Positions 1 to 8,935 are shown, numbered from the stretch's first letter. The stretch: 64,000 nt of DNA from Pseudomonas izuensis (GCF_009861505.1 NZ_WTFT01000038.1:32340-96339); one strand, 5' to 3'. Notes: generated from the sequence alone by a model not told the origin. A program made the numbers and translations.

Positions 1-12
1 CCCTGATCAATT

Positions 13-519
13 TCATGCCTCGTGCTCCCCACTCCACTCGTCGGAGCCCATGGTCCGACTGATTTCATGCCGCCAGTAAATGCGCCGATAACTGAAGTGA
101 ACCTTCTCCAGCTGGGTAAGGTGCGCACTCACGGAATCCTGGCAATGGGGCATGAGCACCTCTGCGCCGATGATCAGGGCGTCCTCGAGCTCCATCGTAT
201 AGAAATGCTCCTGTGTGCCTTTAGCCGAAGTGCGATACCACTCGACGCGGCACTTGCTGAGCAACTCCCCGGAACACAAGGCAATGTTGATCAGCGGCGA
301 CGACTTGTCGATGGTCTTGGTGATGATCAAGGGCTTGTGCATCCGCCGCCCCACACCCGAGCCTCTGGGTACAAAAATGCCATGGCTCAGGGCTTGCACC
401 ATGATCTGGTCTTCTCGGCCCAGTTGGTAGATGTTGCCCACTGACGCCTCGCTGAAGGCGCCTTTGCTGATGAGACCTTGTCGTTGGCCGTGGAGGGTCA
501 TGAACGCGGGGGTTGGCAT
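13..519 (-). CDS. hcp: Hcp family type VI secretion protein
   Basis: Hcp hexamers form the inner tube of the type VI secretion system and are ejected into target cells, sometimes carrying small effectors. The 168-residue product opens with MPTPAFMTL and contains the Hcp signatures HKPLIITKTIDKSSPL, EWYRTSAKGTQEHFYTMELEDA and, near the end, HEISRTMGSDEW. This is the usual length for this Hcp subfamily. The start is the ATG preceded by GGAG seven bases away. The gene is the last of three on the minus strand and overlaps the end of the membrane-protein gene by 22 bases, so the three are probably co-transcribed. No other T6SS structural gene is in the window, so this is probably an orphan hcp linked to cargo genes. 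Confidence 0.93.
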   Translation of the reverse strand: MPTPAFMTLHGQRQGLISKGAFSEASVGNIYQLGREDQIMVQALSHGIFVPRGSGVGRRMHKPLIITKTIDKSSPLINIALCSGELLSKCRVEWYRTSAKGTQEHFYTMELEDALIIGAEVLMPHCQDSVSAHLTQLEKVHFSYRRIYWRHEISRTMGSDEWSGEHEA

Positions 520-1232
520 GGTGGGGCTCCTTTGGTTTTAGTTGGGAATAAGGGGGTAACCGGGTTGGATTGATCCAACTCGATTAGAGCTTCTTCATCT
601 CCATCCTCCTCGAAAGGCGTCCACGGTTTGCCGATCGACAGGGTGATGAGGTAGCGCTCCTCGTCGGGTCGCTTGTCGCATTTGAAACGGTTCATAAACA
701 TCGTGACTTGGTATTTTTCGCCAGCCTTCCAGTAAACCGTTCCGCCTTTATTCACGTCTCGCAACCGAGCTCGCCATTCAGGTGTATCGACAAAGGGTGG
801 ATAGCGCGTCCTCCCGGCCACCCTCCATCCGCCCTGGAGCCACTGCTCTTGCAAATCCAGAGCGACCTTCAGTGCGTCATCGAGCAGCAACGGTTCAAGC
901 TGTGGGGACATGCGGATGCTGCTAACGACAGTGTCGTCAAAAACAACAGTGAAAAAGCGCGCTCTTGGCGTGAGGAACTCGTACTGAGGATCGATGAGCC
1001 GAAGTCGCGCATCCGTCTTGGGCAGCCCCATCCAGACATGTCCGCGTACCATCGGGCTGAAGGGGACTGAAGAATTCTTGCGCAAGGTTTCATAGGTGCC
1101 GCCCACTTCCAATGCAATTATCGGTTCCTGCGACAGGGACTCCACTATCTGATGAGTGCCCAATATCAGGACAATCAGAAGCAGCAAACCTGACCCAAAC
1201 CGCCAGCGGCCGATACCTTGCCGCCAACTCAC
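498..1232 (-). CDS. Single-pass inner-membrane protein, candidate T6SS immunity or accessory protein
   Basis: I do not recognise this 244-residue family. A hydrophobic segment at about residues 12–30 (FGSGLLLLIVLILGTH) follows a short basic N-terminus. This predicts one membrane anchor with the remaining ~210 residues, rich in beta-type sequence, in the periplasm. The tail is Pro/Ser rich. The frame overlaps the preceding DUF2515-like gene by four bases (ATGA-type) and the following hcp by 22 bases, so all three genes look translationally coupled. A periplasm-facing anchored protein between a candidate effector and hcp would suit an immunity protein. That role is inferred from position and topology only. 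Confidence 0.6.
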   Translation of the reverse strand: MSWRQGIGRWRFGSGLLLLIVLILGTHQIVESLSQEPIIALEVGGTYETLRKNSSVPFSPMVRGHVWMGLPKTDARLRLIDPQYEFLTPRARFFTVVFDDTVVSSIRMSPQLEPLLLDDALKVALDLQEQWLQGGWRVAGRTRYPPFVDTPEWRARLRDVNKGGTVYWKAGEKYQVTMFMNRFKCDKRPDEERYLITLSIGKPWTPFEEDGDEEALIELDQSNPVTPLFPTKTKGAPPCQPPRS

Positions 1233-2380
1233 CCTGTTCCCTCCCCTGATGCGATCTCGGTGATCGACTGCTCAAGCACACTGCGGTTCGTGTCGTTGAG
1301 CATCTGATCAAAGCGTGCGGCAGCCCGAAGTACGAAAGGCATTCGCTGCTTGATATCCGATAAGTCCGCCAACGGGTTATTACTAAAACCAATGGTGCGC
1401 CCATCATCAACACGCTGGCATTGACTGGTAAGCGTCAACTCAATTGCTTGAGCTACACCAGAAGGAAACCCGGTCACATAGGAAACATGGTTGCCACGCA
1501 GTAAAGTCACCAACTGCGGGTCCTGATAAATCGTGGGCTGAAGAATATTTTGCTGCTCATGCCACGCCAGATGTTCCACACTGCCGGCAACATTCCCGGC
1601 TTCAATCGCCTCAAACGCCCGAAAAATTTCGATGTGGTCCAGCCCGAATGTCAGCTTTTCCCGCCCCACCGGCCAAAGCACCGGAAACTTCGGATGCCCA
1701 TAAATACGTTTCCGCACCTCAAGACACTTCTTCAACTCATCCAACCCACGCTTCGCATAAAACTCATGCAGCGGATAAACATCCAGAAACAGCGTGGTAT
1801 TGCCCAACGCCATCATGTCGTGCACATGCCGGAATTGTTGTTGCACCAACGACAAGTCCTCCCCTGCCGGATGGAAATCCACAGAGGGCACAGGATTACG
1901 CGCATCCGCTTCTTTATATGAACGCAACACCTCTGCCTGTTCGGACATCCTGTCCGGCGTCAACAACCCATGCTCACTTCGGCTGTCCCGCAGTCGCTGC
2001 CTGGCCTCACGCTCTTCGCGGATGCGCTCGACACTGTCCGCCGCATGCAGCAATCCGCAACCGACCTGCTTGGACGCAAACGCCGCCAGCCCGGCCCACT
2101 GGAAACGCGGGTCGTGTAGCCACAATCGGGCGTATGCGGCATTGATCGCGCGGTTTCGCGCCACCGGATCGGCGATCAACACCCCCTCAGGGGCGACAAT
2201 TTCTTCAGCTTCGCGCTGGTAGGTACGCCAGAGGCATGCGCAGGTCAGGACCGGCACTTCGGTGACCATGGTCATGGCTCCATAGAGCCGTTCTTCTTCG
2301 CATTCACAGTCAGCGACGGGGGTGCTGTTGTGGTTCAGCCGCTGTTGATCGCCTGGATGATTTTTAAAACATGAAGTCAT
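1229..2380 (-). CDS. DUF2515-like protein, candidate T6SS-associated effector
   Basis: The 383-residue protein resembles the DUF2515 (Bacillus YppC) family. It has a block RNRAINAAYARLWLHDPRFQW followed by GLAAFASKQVG, and later GNTTLFLDVYPLHEFY, which match remembered conserved positions of that family. No catalytic function is known for DUF2515. It has no signal peptide or clear membrane segment. The ATG at 2380 has no good ribosome site. An ATG at 2269 has GGAG eight bases upstream and would give 346 residues starting just before the family-like region, so the shorter start is a serious alternative. It is the first gene of the trio ending in hcp, which suggests secreted cargo, but this is inference. 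Confidence 0.6.
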   Translation of the reverse strand: MTSCFKNHPGDQQRLNHNSTPVADCECEEERLYGAMTMVTEVPVLTCACLWRTYQREAEEIVAPEGVLIADPVARNRAINAAYARLWLHDPRFQWAGLAAFASKQVGCGLLHAADSVERIREEREARQRLRDSRSEHGLLTPDRMSEQAEVLRSYKEADARNPVPSVDFHPAGEDLSLVQQQFRHVHDMMALGNTTLFLDVYPLHEFYAKRGLDELKKCLEVRKRIYGHPKFPVLWPVGREKLTFGLDHIEIFRAFEAIEAGNVAGSVEHLAWHEQQNILQPTIYQDPQLVTLLRGNHVSYVTGFPSGVAQAIELTLTSQCQRVDDGRTIGFSNNPLADLSDIKQRMPFVLRAAARFDQMLNDTNRSVLEQSITEIASGEGTG

Positions 2381-2705
2381 GAGCCGGTTAGGGTCCTAAG
2401 GGAATCCCTGAACCCTATCAGCCATAAACAGGCTCCGAATCAGGGCGGCGAAAAATCAGAATCCCCTGACAGATGCGGCTTGCCATTGCGTCGGAAGAAG
2501 CGGGCTTCAGCGTCTGAAAATGCCTATAACCCCTGAGTTCACGGGCACTCACCAAGAATCATCAGCCAGATAAAGACCAACAAGTCACAAACTGAATGCC
2601 TGTGCGTTGCAGATTATTGACGTACGACACTCATGCAATCGAAAAGAGGTGCTAGCATAGAGCCACCACTCGTCCTCAGCGTGCCCCCTAATTAGTAGTC
2701 AGGAT
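2381..2705. other. Intergenic region between divergent T6SS-linked genes and gcbA
   Basis: These 325 bases lie between the divergent DUF2515-like gene and gcbA and must hold both promoters. I see no open reading frame worth calling, no REP pair and no convincing sigma-70 or sigma-54 hexamer pair. The only structure noticed is a loose inverted repeat with unequal spacers near 2389–2414 (GGGTCC.. / ..GAACCC). Confidence 0.5.
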
Positions 2706-4322
2706 ATGACCGAGCCAGAAGATCCCAGCCGAGAGCGCCTCAAGCATCACTTTGCCCAGCGGGTCATTCATCAGGCACGTCAGATTCTTGAGATATGGCA
2801 GCGCCTGCAACGCAGCGAGTGGTCCACCAATGACCTGTCGGAGCTGAGCGAAGCCAATTTGCGTCTGTTGCGGTTCGCCGAGCGTTTCGAGCAGCCTGAA
2901 CACACACAACTGGCACGCCATATCGGCCAGTCGCTGGAGGCTGTCGACGCCAATCGCGGACGCCTGAGCAGCGGTTTGATCACCGATCTCAACCGTTTGA
3001 TGCAGCGCCTGTCCCGCACCGGTTTGCGCCATGGCGACCAGCTCGATCAAACGTTCCTGCCGCCCTTGCGCAAGCCGATCTACGTGATGCTGCAGGATCA
3101 TGACCGCGCCGAACGCCTGGCCAAGCAACTGGAATTCTTCGGGCTTACGGCCCAATCCCTGGACAGCGTCCCGGCATTTCGCTCCTCGATGGTCGAGCGT
3201 CTGCCGGCAGCCATTGTCATGGACGTGGATTTCAGCGGTCCCGGCGTAGGCCTGAAGCTGGCCGCCGAAGCCCAGGAAGGCCTCGACCATCGTTTGCCGC
3301 TGCTGTTCTTCAGCCTGCACGAAACCGACACCCCCACCCGCCTGGCCGCCGTACGCGCCGGTGGCCAGGAGTTCCTTACCGGCACCCTTGAAGCCTCGAG
3401 CCTGCTGGAGAAAATCGAAGTCCTGACCTGCGTTGCCCAGTACGAACCTTATAAAGTGCTGATCATCGATGACTCCCGCGCCCAGGCCTTGCACACCGAG
3501 CGCCTGCTTAACAGTGCGGGGATCGTGACCCGGACCTTGATCGAGCCCATCCAGGCCATGGCCGAGCTGGCGGATTTTCAACCGGACCTGATCATCCTCG
3601 ACATGTACATGCCGGCCTGCACCGGTACGGAACTGGCCAAAGTGATCCGCCACAACGATCGCTATGTCAGCGTGCCGATCATTTACCTGTCGGCCGAGGA
3701 CGATCTGGACAAGCAACTCGACGCCATGAGCGAGGGTGGCGATGACTTCCTGACCAAGCCGATCAAGCCCCGGCACCTGATCACCACCGTGCGTAACCGT
3801 GCGGCGCGGGCGCGCAACCTGAAGGCGCGAATGGTCCGCGACAGCCTCACGGGTTTGTACAACCACACCCACATTCTGCAATTGCTCGAAGACTGCTCGT
3901 TCCGCGCCCGTCGCGAAAACAAGCCGCTGAGCTTTGCCATGCTCGACATCGACCACTTCAAGCGGGTCAACGACAGCCACGGTCACCCCATGGGCGACCG
4001 GGTGATCAAAAGCCTGGCGTTGTTCCTCAAACAGCGGTTGCGCAAAACCGACTTCATCGGCCGCTATGGCGGCGAAGAATTCGCTATCGTCATGCCCGAT
4101 ACCGATCTCGAAGCGGCCTGGAAGGTGCTGGATGAAATCCGCCAGCGTTTTGCCGAAATCCACTACCCGGCCCAGCCGCAGGATTTGTGGTGCACCTTCA
4201 GCGCCGGGGTGGTCGAACTGTGCGAGGACTCCGACGGCCTGTTGATGGCCAGCCAGGCAGACGAGGCGCTTTATCGCGCAAAGGGCGCAGGACGCAACCG
4301 TGTTCAAGCCGCGCGGACGTAA
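2706..4322 (+). CDS. gcbA: Diguanylate cyclase with two receiver domains (GcbA/AdcA type)
   Basis: Synthesises cyclic di-GMP from two GTP. In P. fluorescens GcbA promotes attachment and biofilm initiation. The 538 residues hold an N-terminal helical region (1–~115), a first receiver-like domain (~120–240), a second receiver (~245–370; VLIIDDSR and the phospho-acceptor context ILDMYMP) and a GGDEF domain (~380–535). The active site is GGEEF at residues 455–459. An RxxD product-inhibition site (RKTD) lies exactly five residues before it, so both catalysis and feedback control look intact. The first receiver has TGT where the conserved Lys-Pro should be, while the second has FLTKPIK, so the first is probably degenerate. 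It is followed by ctpL, the order seen in P. aeruginosa. Confidence 0.92.
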   Translation: MTEPEDPSRERLKHHFAQRVIHQARQILEIWQRLQRSEWSTNDLSELSEANLRLLRFAERFEQPEHTQLARHIGQSLEAVDANRGRLSSGLITDLNRLMQRLSRTGLRHGDQLDQTFLPPLRKPIYVMLQDHDRAERLAKQLEFFGLTAQSLDSVPAFRSSMVERLPAAIVMDVDFSGPGVGLKLAAEAQEGLDHRLPLLFFSLHETDTPTRLAAVRAGGQEFLTGTLEASSLLEKIEVLTCVAQYEPYKVLIIDDSRAQALHTERLLNSAGIVTRTLIEPIQAMAELADFQPDLIILDMYMPACTGTELAKVIRHNDRYVSVPIIYLSAEDDLDKQLDAMSEGGDDFLTKPIKPRHLITTVRNRAARARNLKARMVRDSLTGLYNHTHILQLLEDCSFRARRENKPLSFAMLDIDHFKRVNDSHGHPMGDRVIKSLALFLKQRLRKTDFIGRYGGEEFAIVMPDTDLEAAWKVLDEIRQRFAEIHYPAQPQDLWCTFSAGVVELCEDSDGLLMASQADEALYRAKGAGRNRVQAART

Positions 4323-4359
4323 AAGCAAAGTGCCACTTTTTCATCTCGATCGAGCCCTT

Positions 4360-4377
4360 CCGTCATAACCCTGTAAC
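4360..4377 (+). promoter_or_regulatory. Pho box (PhoB site) upstream of ctpL
   Basis: The 18 bases CCGTCATAACCCTGTAAC match two 7-base PhoB half-sites (CTGTCAT type) separated by four bases, with one mismatch in each half-site. A possible -10 hexamer, TAACTT, starts about ten bases downstream. The box ends 51 bases before the ctpL start codon. PhoB control of a phosphate chemoreceptor is biologically sensible and is my inference. Confidence 0.7.
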
Positions 4378-4428
4378 AGAAACGCAATAACTTCAGGCAC
4401 TTACCATTCTGCCGTTGGTAGTCCCGCG

Positions 4429-6375
4429 ATGCGCCTGAAGCTGCTGACCAATCTCAACACCCTCCTTTTAGTCGCCGTGTGCGTGGCCCTTGGCGCCACA
4501 CTCTGGTGGTCGCAAAAAGCCCTGGAACGCCCTTATCTATTAATGGAGCGCTACCTGGGGTTGTCCCAGCAATTTCAAAACGAAGTGGCGCGCAACATCG
4601 AGGACTACCTGGCCAGCGGCGATGCCCTGCGTTTGAGCAGCGCCGCCCAGGCCATCGACAACCTGCAAAAGGAACTCGCAGCGTTGCCACCGGCCCTGGC
4701 TGAAACCCTGCGCCCCAGCCTGTCAAACCTGAACGAGTTCAGCAAAACCGACTTGCTCGCCGCCGGCAAACTCGCGGGCGACCCGCAGGCCCTGCTGCTG
4801 CAAGCCGAGCGCGAGCTGGGTGCCAGCCTGGATCAACTCAGCCAGTACGCCAGCGGCAACGCGGCGTACCTGACCCCGCTGCTCGCCGCTTCCCAGCATC
4901 TGGGCAAACTGTCGCTGGCCCGGGACAAACTGGTCAGCAGCGGTCGCAGCGAACTGGCCGCCGATGTCGAGCGAGAAGTCACCAGTATCCGCACCCAGGC
5001 TGGACTACTGGACGCCCTGCCGTTGCTGGGCGTGGCGGCCAGCAGCGAATCGAACACCGATGATTACGCCGCGATGATGGGCCTGGAGAACACCGAAAAA
5101 ACCGTCACCGAAGACGCCGGCGTAGGCTACAAGCGCGAGCTGAACAGCCTGCTCGGCCGCTACCCGGCGGAACTTGCGCGCACCCGTGACCAGATCCAGA
5201 AACGCGCCGACCTCAGCACCGCGACCCACCTGAAAATCGCCGATGTACAACAGGCCATTGCCGGTCTGGAGCCGGTGGTGCGTGCCCAGCATGGACAGAT
5301 TCAGGGTGAAGTACGGTTGATGCAAGGGGTGATGATCGGCCTGATCCTGCTGATCGCCTTGCTCATCGACACCCTGCAACGGCGCCTGGCCCGCACTTTG
5401 ACCAACCTCGCACCCGCGCTCTCGACCTGGGCCGAGGGCGACTTCAGTCAGGACATCCAGTTGGGCAAGACCAACCGCGAACTGCATGACATTGAAGCGT
5501 CGCTCAATCGCTTGCGCGCTTATCTGGTGGACTTGGTGGGTACCATCCGCCTCAACGCCGAGCAGGTCGCTGGCAGCAGCCGCACCCTGGCCGAACTGAG
5601 CAATGACCTGCACAGCGGTGCTGAACATCAGGCCGGCGACACGGCGTTGATCCGCGATTCCCTGGGTGAACTGGAAGCGACCATCCAGCAAGTCGCCGGC
5701 GATGCCAGCCAGGCTGCCGACGCCAGCCGCCATGCCGGACTGGCGGTGGAACACGGGCAGAAAGTCATCGGCTTGAGTCTCACGGGCCTGCATGCGCTGG
5801 TGGATGAAGTGCAAGGCAATGCGCAGATGATCGAGCATCTGGCCGAAGAGTCCGCGACCATCGGCGGCGTGCTGACGGTGATCCGTTCGATCGCCGACCA
5901 GACCAACCTGTTGGCGCTGAACGCAGCCATTGAAGCGGCACGTGCCGGGGAAATGGGCCGCGGCTTTGCCGTGGTGGCGGAGGAGGTTCGCTCGCTGGCG
6001 CAACGCACCGCCGGCGCCACGGCCGAAATCCAGACATTGATTGCCGGCCTGCAAACCGCTGCGCGGCAATCGGTCGAAGGCATGCGCGCCCAGGTCGAGC
6101 ATGCCGAAGCCACGGCCAACCAGGCCCAGGCGGCCGACGGTGCGCTGGATAAAATCGTCGGAGCGATCCAGACCATTTCCGACACGGCGGTACGCATCGC
6201 CGATGTCACCGCCCAGCAAAGCGGCGCCGTCAGCGAGATCCGCGATCACAGCGAGCGGATTCACCAATTGGGCGGGGATAACTTGTTGCGCATCGGCGAA
6301 GGGCGCGAGCAAGGGGAAAATCTGCTGGTATTGGGTGGCCGGTTGCATACAGCCGTTCAGGCTTTCCGCGTCTGA
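4429..6375 (+). CDS. ctpL: Methyl-accepting chemotaxis protein, CtpL-type phosphate receptor
   Basis: An inner-membrane chemoreceptor that relays ligand binding to CheA/CheW. The 648 residues show a first membrane helix (~9–27), a long helical periplasmic sensor (~30–295), a second membrane helix (~298–318), a HAMP-like region and a cytoplasmic signalling hairpin. The hairpin tip lies around residues 490–525 and includes ADQTNLLALNAAIEAARAGE and GRGFAVVAEEVR. The large helical sensor and the position immediately after gcbA match P. aeruginosa CtpL, which mediates taxis to inorganic phosphate under starvation. The Pho box upstream supports this. It is a single gene ending in a REP pair. Confidence 0.88.
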   Translation: MRLKLLTNLNTLLLVAVCVALGATLWWSQKALERPYLLMERYLGLSQQFQNEVARNIEDYLASGDALRLSSAAQAIDNLQKELAALPPALAETLRPSLSNLNEFSKTDLLAAGKLAGDPQALLLQAERELGASLDQLSQYASGNAAYLTPLLAASQHLGKLSLARDKLVSSGRSELAADVEREVTSIRTQAGLLDALPLLGVAASSESNTDDYAAMMGLENTEKTVTEDAGVGYKRELNSLLGRYPAELARTRDQIQKRADLSTATHLKIADVQQAIAGLEPVVRAQHGQIQGEVRLMQGVMIGLILLIALLIDTLQRRLARTLTNLAPALSTWAEGDFSQDIQLGKTNRELHDIEASLNRLRAYLVDLVGTIRLNAEQVAGSSRTLAELSNDLHSGAEHQAGDTALIRDSLGELEATIQQVAGDASQAADASRHAGLAVEHGQKVIGLSLTGLHALVDEVQGNAQMIEHLAEESATIGGVLTVIRSIADQTNLLALNAAIEAARAGEMGRGFAVVAEEVRSLAQRTAGATAEIQTLIAGLQTAARQSVEGMRAQVEHAEATANQAQAADGALDKIVGAIQTISDTAVRIADVTAQQSGAVSEIRDHSERIHQLGGDNLLRIGEGREQGENLLVLGGRLHTAVQAFRV

Positions 6376-6380
6376 CCTAT

Positions 6381-6477
6381 CGCCATCGCTGGCAAGCCAG
6401 CTCCCACAGGCTCGAGGTGTTCACAAACTTTGTAAGCACCCTCAATATTTGTGGGAGCTGGCTTGCCAGCGATGGCG
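6381..6477. repeat. REP pair (REPIN), 'CTGGCTTGCCAG' subtype
   Basis: Two inverted copies of a ~28-base REP (arms 6381–6409 and 6450–6477; core GGAGCTGGCTTGCCAGCGAT) flank a ~40-base loop. It lies between ctpL and dsbD. An upstream reading of dsbD would run through it, which argues against that longer start. Confidence 0.93.
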
Positions 6478-6563
6478 CCGGAACATTCACCATCGAAATC
6501 CCCGCACTGCACACCCCATCAACGTCCGCTATCATCCCCCCAATTCCGATACGCGAGACCGTC

Positions 6564-8303
6564 ATGCGCCGTTTGCTTTGCCTCCTGCTTCTAGTGCTTG
6601 CCCTGCCGGCCACTGCCACCGGGTTGCTGGACAGTCGGCCCAGCGCCACCCTGGGCTCGATCAACAACAGCGCCGACTTCCTGCCGGTGCGCGAAGCCTT
6701 TCAATTGAGCCTGGTTGAAAGCACGCCGCTATCGATCAAACTGCGCTTCGTTGCCACCGAGGGGTATTACCTCTACCGCCATCGCTTCCAGTTCCGCGCC
6801 GACCCTGCCGACGTGGCCCTCGGCACCGCGCAACTGCCCATGGGCGAACAGAAACACGATGAGTATTTCGGCGATGTAGAGGTTTACCACGGCATTCTCG
6901 ATGTCGAACTGCCGCGTACCGATCAGCGCGCATTCACGCTGGCAGTGACCTATCAAGGTTGCGCGGATAAAGGCCTGTGCTATCCACCTGAAACCGAGCG
7001 TCTGAGCATCAATGGCGATGGCGCCACCCTCCATGCCTGGGGCTGGCGCGAGCTGGCGCTGTTCTTCCTCGCGGGCCTGGGCCTGACCTTTACGCCTTGT
7101 GTGCTGCCGATGTTGCCGATTCTTTCTGGCGTGGTGTTACGCGGCCAGGTCGGTGGCTGGCGCGGTTTCAATCTGTCTCTGGCCTATGTACTGCCAATGG
7201 CCGCCTGTTTCGCCCTGCTCGGCGCACTCATGGGGATGTTCGGCGCGCAGCTCAATTTGCAGGCACGACTGCAATCGGCCTGGGTGCTGGTGCCGTTTGC
7301 GCTGTTCTTCGCGGTCTTTGCCCTGGCGATGTTTGGCGTCTTCGAACTGAAGTTGCCGCATGCCATCAGCAGTCGTCTTGACCGGATTGCCGGCCGCACC
7401 GAAGGCGGGTCGTTGTGGGGCGCGGCGGTGCTGGGCGTGGTGTCCAGCCTCCTGGTTTCGCCCTGTGTTTCGGCGCCACTGGCCGGCGCGCTGCTGTACA
7501 TCAGCGCCAGCGGTGATGCCTTGGGCGGCGGATTGAAACTGTTCATGCTGGGGCTCGGCATGGGCGCCCCGCTGCTGCTGGTGGCAACAGGCGGTGCCGC
7601 CTGGCTGCCGAAAAGCGGACCGTGGCTGATCTACGTGAAAAACGCCATTGGCGTGCTGCTGTTGGGGCTGGCGATCGGCTTGCTCGGTCGGGTACTGCCA
7701 GGCCAGATCACTTTGCTACTGATCGGTTTGCTGGCCGGTGGCGTCGGTTTGTTCATGGGCGCGCTGGAGTTCGTCTATAAACCGCCGAGAAAGCGCCTGG
7801 GTCAATTGCTCGGCATGTTCCTGCTGTTTTACGCGCTGGCCTGCTGGTACGGCGGATTCAGCGGCCAGAGCGACCCGTTCAACCCGATCGGCCAGTCGCG
7901 CACGGTGGTCGCTACCGAGCAAGCCACTAACACCAGCGCCTGGCAAACCGTCAGTACCCCGGCGGAACTCGACCGCGCACTCGCCCAAGCCCGCGAATCC
8001 GGCACCCCACTGCTGCTCGACTGGTACGCCGACTGGTGCATCAGCTGCAAAGTCATCGAACACCAGGTACTCAACGACGCCACCGTCGTCGAACGCCTCA
8101 AGGGCTATCGACTGGTCCGCTTCGACATCACGGCCAGCACTGCCGAGCAGCGGGCCCTGCTCGATCGCTACAAGCTGTTCGGCCCTCCGGCACTTATGTT
8201 TTTCGGCAGGGACGGCGTCGAACGCGTCGATGTGCGGGTGATCGGCGAGATCGACGCCACGGACTTCGCCGAACGTGTCGCCAGGGCAAATGACCGGATT
8301 TAA
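6564..8303 (+). CDS. dsbD: Thiol:disulfide interchange protein DsbD
   Basis: Carries electrons from cytoplasmic thioredoxin across the inner membrane to periplasmic DsbC/DsbG and cytochrome c maturation. The 579-residue protein has a signal peptide (MRRLLCLLLLVLALPATA), an N-terminal periplasmic domain with the redox pair CADKGLC and a central eight-helix domain. That central domain has its two conserved cysteines in TPCVLPMLP and SPCVSAPLAG. A C-terminal thioredoxin fold follows, with WCISCK. All six catalytic cysteines are present. I chose the ATG at 6564 because the in-frame extension crosses a REP pair and lacks a signal sequence. It stands before aroQ as dipZ does in P. aeruginosa. Confidence 0.95.
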   Translation: MRRLLCLLLLVLALPATATGLLDSRPSATLGSINNSADFLPVREAFQLSLVESTPLSIKLRFVATEGYYLYRHRFQFRADPADVALGTAQLPMGEQKHDEYFGDVEVYHGILDVELPRTDQRAFTLAVTYQGCADKGLCYPPETERLSINGDGATLHAWGWRELALFFLAGLGLTFTPCVLPMLPILSGVVLRGQVGGWRGFNLSLAYVLPMAACFALLGALMGMFGAQLNLQARLQSAWVLVPFALFFAVFALAMFGVFELKLPHAISSRLDRIAGRTEGGSLWGAAVLGVVSSLLVSPCVSAPLAGALLYISASGDALGGGLKLFMLGLGMGAPLLLVATGGAAWLPKSGPWLIYVKNAIGVLLLGLAIGLLGRVLPGQITLLLIGLLAGGVGLFMGALEFVYKPPRKRLGQLLGMFLLFYALACWYGGFSGQSDPFNPIGQSRTVVATEQATNTSAWQTVSTPAELDRALAQARESGTPLLLDWYADWCISCKVIEHQVLNDATVVERLKGYRLVRFDITASTAEQRALLDRYKLFGPPALMFFGRDGVERVDVRVIGEIDATDFAERVARANDRI

Positions 8304-8435
8304 TCAAGCAGTCATATATTTCGCGCAAACATCGGACATCGTGCGGGCTTTTGCAGAGAACTGGACAGTCACAAAGGCTTTGCGGCATAGTCGCCGGGTT
8401 CTGACACTTGCACACTGATAACAAGGGAACAGCCG

Positions 8436-8888
8436 ATGGCGACGCTACTGGTTCTGCACGGACCCAACCTGAACATGCTCGGCACCCGTGAACCGGGCAC
8501 CTACGGCGCCACGACACTGGCGCAGATCAACCAGGACCTGGAACGCCGTGCCCGTGAAGCCGGCCACCATTTGCTGCACCTGCAAAGCAACGCTGAGTAC
8601 GAATTGATCGACCGCATCCACGCTGCTCGCAGCGAAGGTGTGGACTTCATTCTGATCAACCCAGCAGCTTTTACACATACAAGTGTCGCATTACGTGACG
8701 CGCTGCTGGCGGTGAGCATCCCATTCATCGAAGTGCATTTGTCTAACGTGCACAAACGCGAACCTTTCCGCCATCACTCTTACTTCTCCGACGTAGCGGT
8801 GGGAGTGATCTGCGGCCTTGGCGCCAGCGGTTATCGACTGGCCCTGGAGGCCGCGCTAGAGCAGCTTGAACAACAGGCAACAGCTTGA
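8436..8888 (+). CDS. aroQ: Type II 3-dehydroquinate dehydratase
   Basis: Dehydrates 3-dehydroquinate to 3-dehydroshikimate in the shikimate pathway, as a dodecameric cytoplasmic enzyme. The 150 residues match the small type II family: LHGPNLNMLGTREPGTYG (loop with the catalytic Tyr), INPAAFTHTSVALRDAL (catalytic His region), EVHLSNVHKREPFRHHSYFS and GLGASGYRLAL. The start has AAGGGA nine bases upstream. The gene precedes accBC, the usual gammaproteobacterial arrangement. This window shows only one aroQ copy. Confidence 0.96.
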   Translation: MATLLVLHGPNLNMLGTREPGTYGATTLAQINQDLERRAREAGHHLLHLQSNAEYELIDRIHAARSEGVDFILINPAAFTHTSVALRDALLAVSIPFIEVHLSNVHKREPFRHHSYFSDVAVGVICGLGASGYRLALEAALEQLEQQATA

Positions 8889-8935
8889 ACAACAAGTTAA
8901 CCGCCCCCTGACCGACCCCTGGGAGTTGATGATTC

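Noticed and set aside
2688..4328. Long minus-strand open frame (about 546 codons) opposite gcbA
   Set aside because: It is the antisense shadow of a clear receiver/GGDEF gene in high-G+C DNA; its composition is Gly/Gln/Val-rich low complexity with no family resemblance. The same applies to the long antisense frames opposite ctpL, accC, purH, purD, the PepSY gene and ureC.
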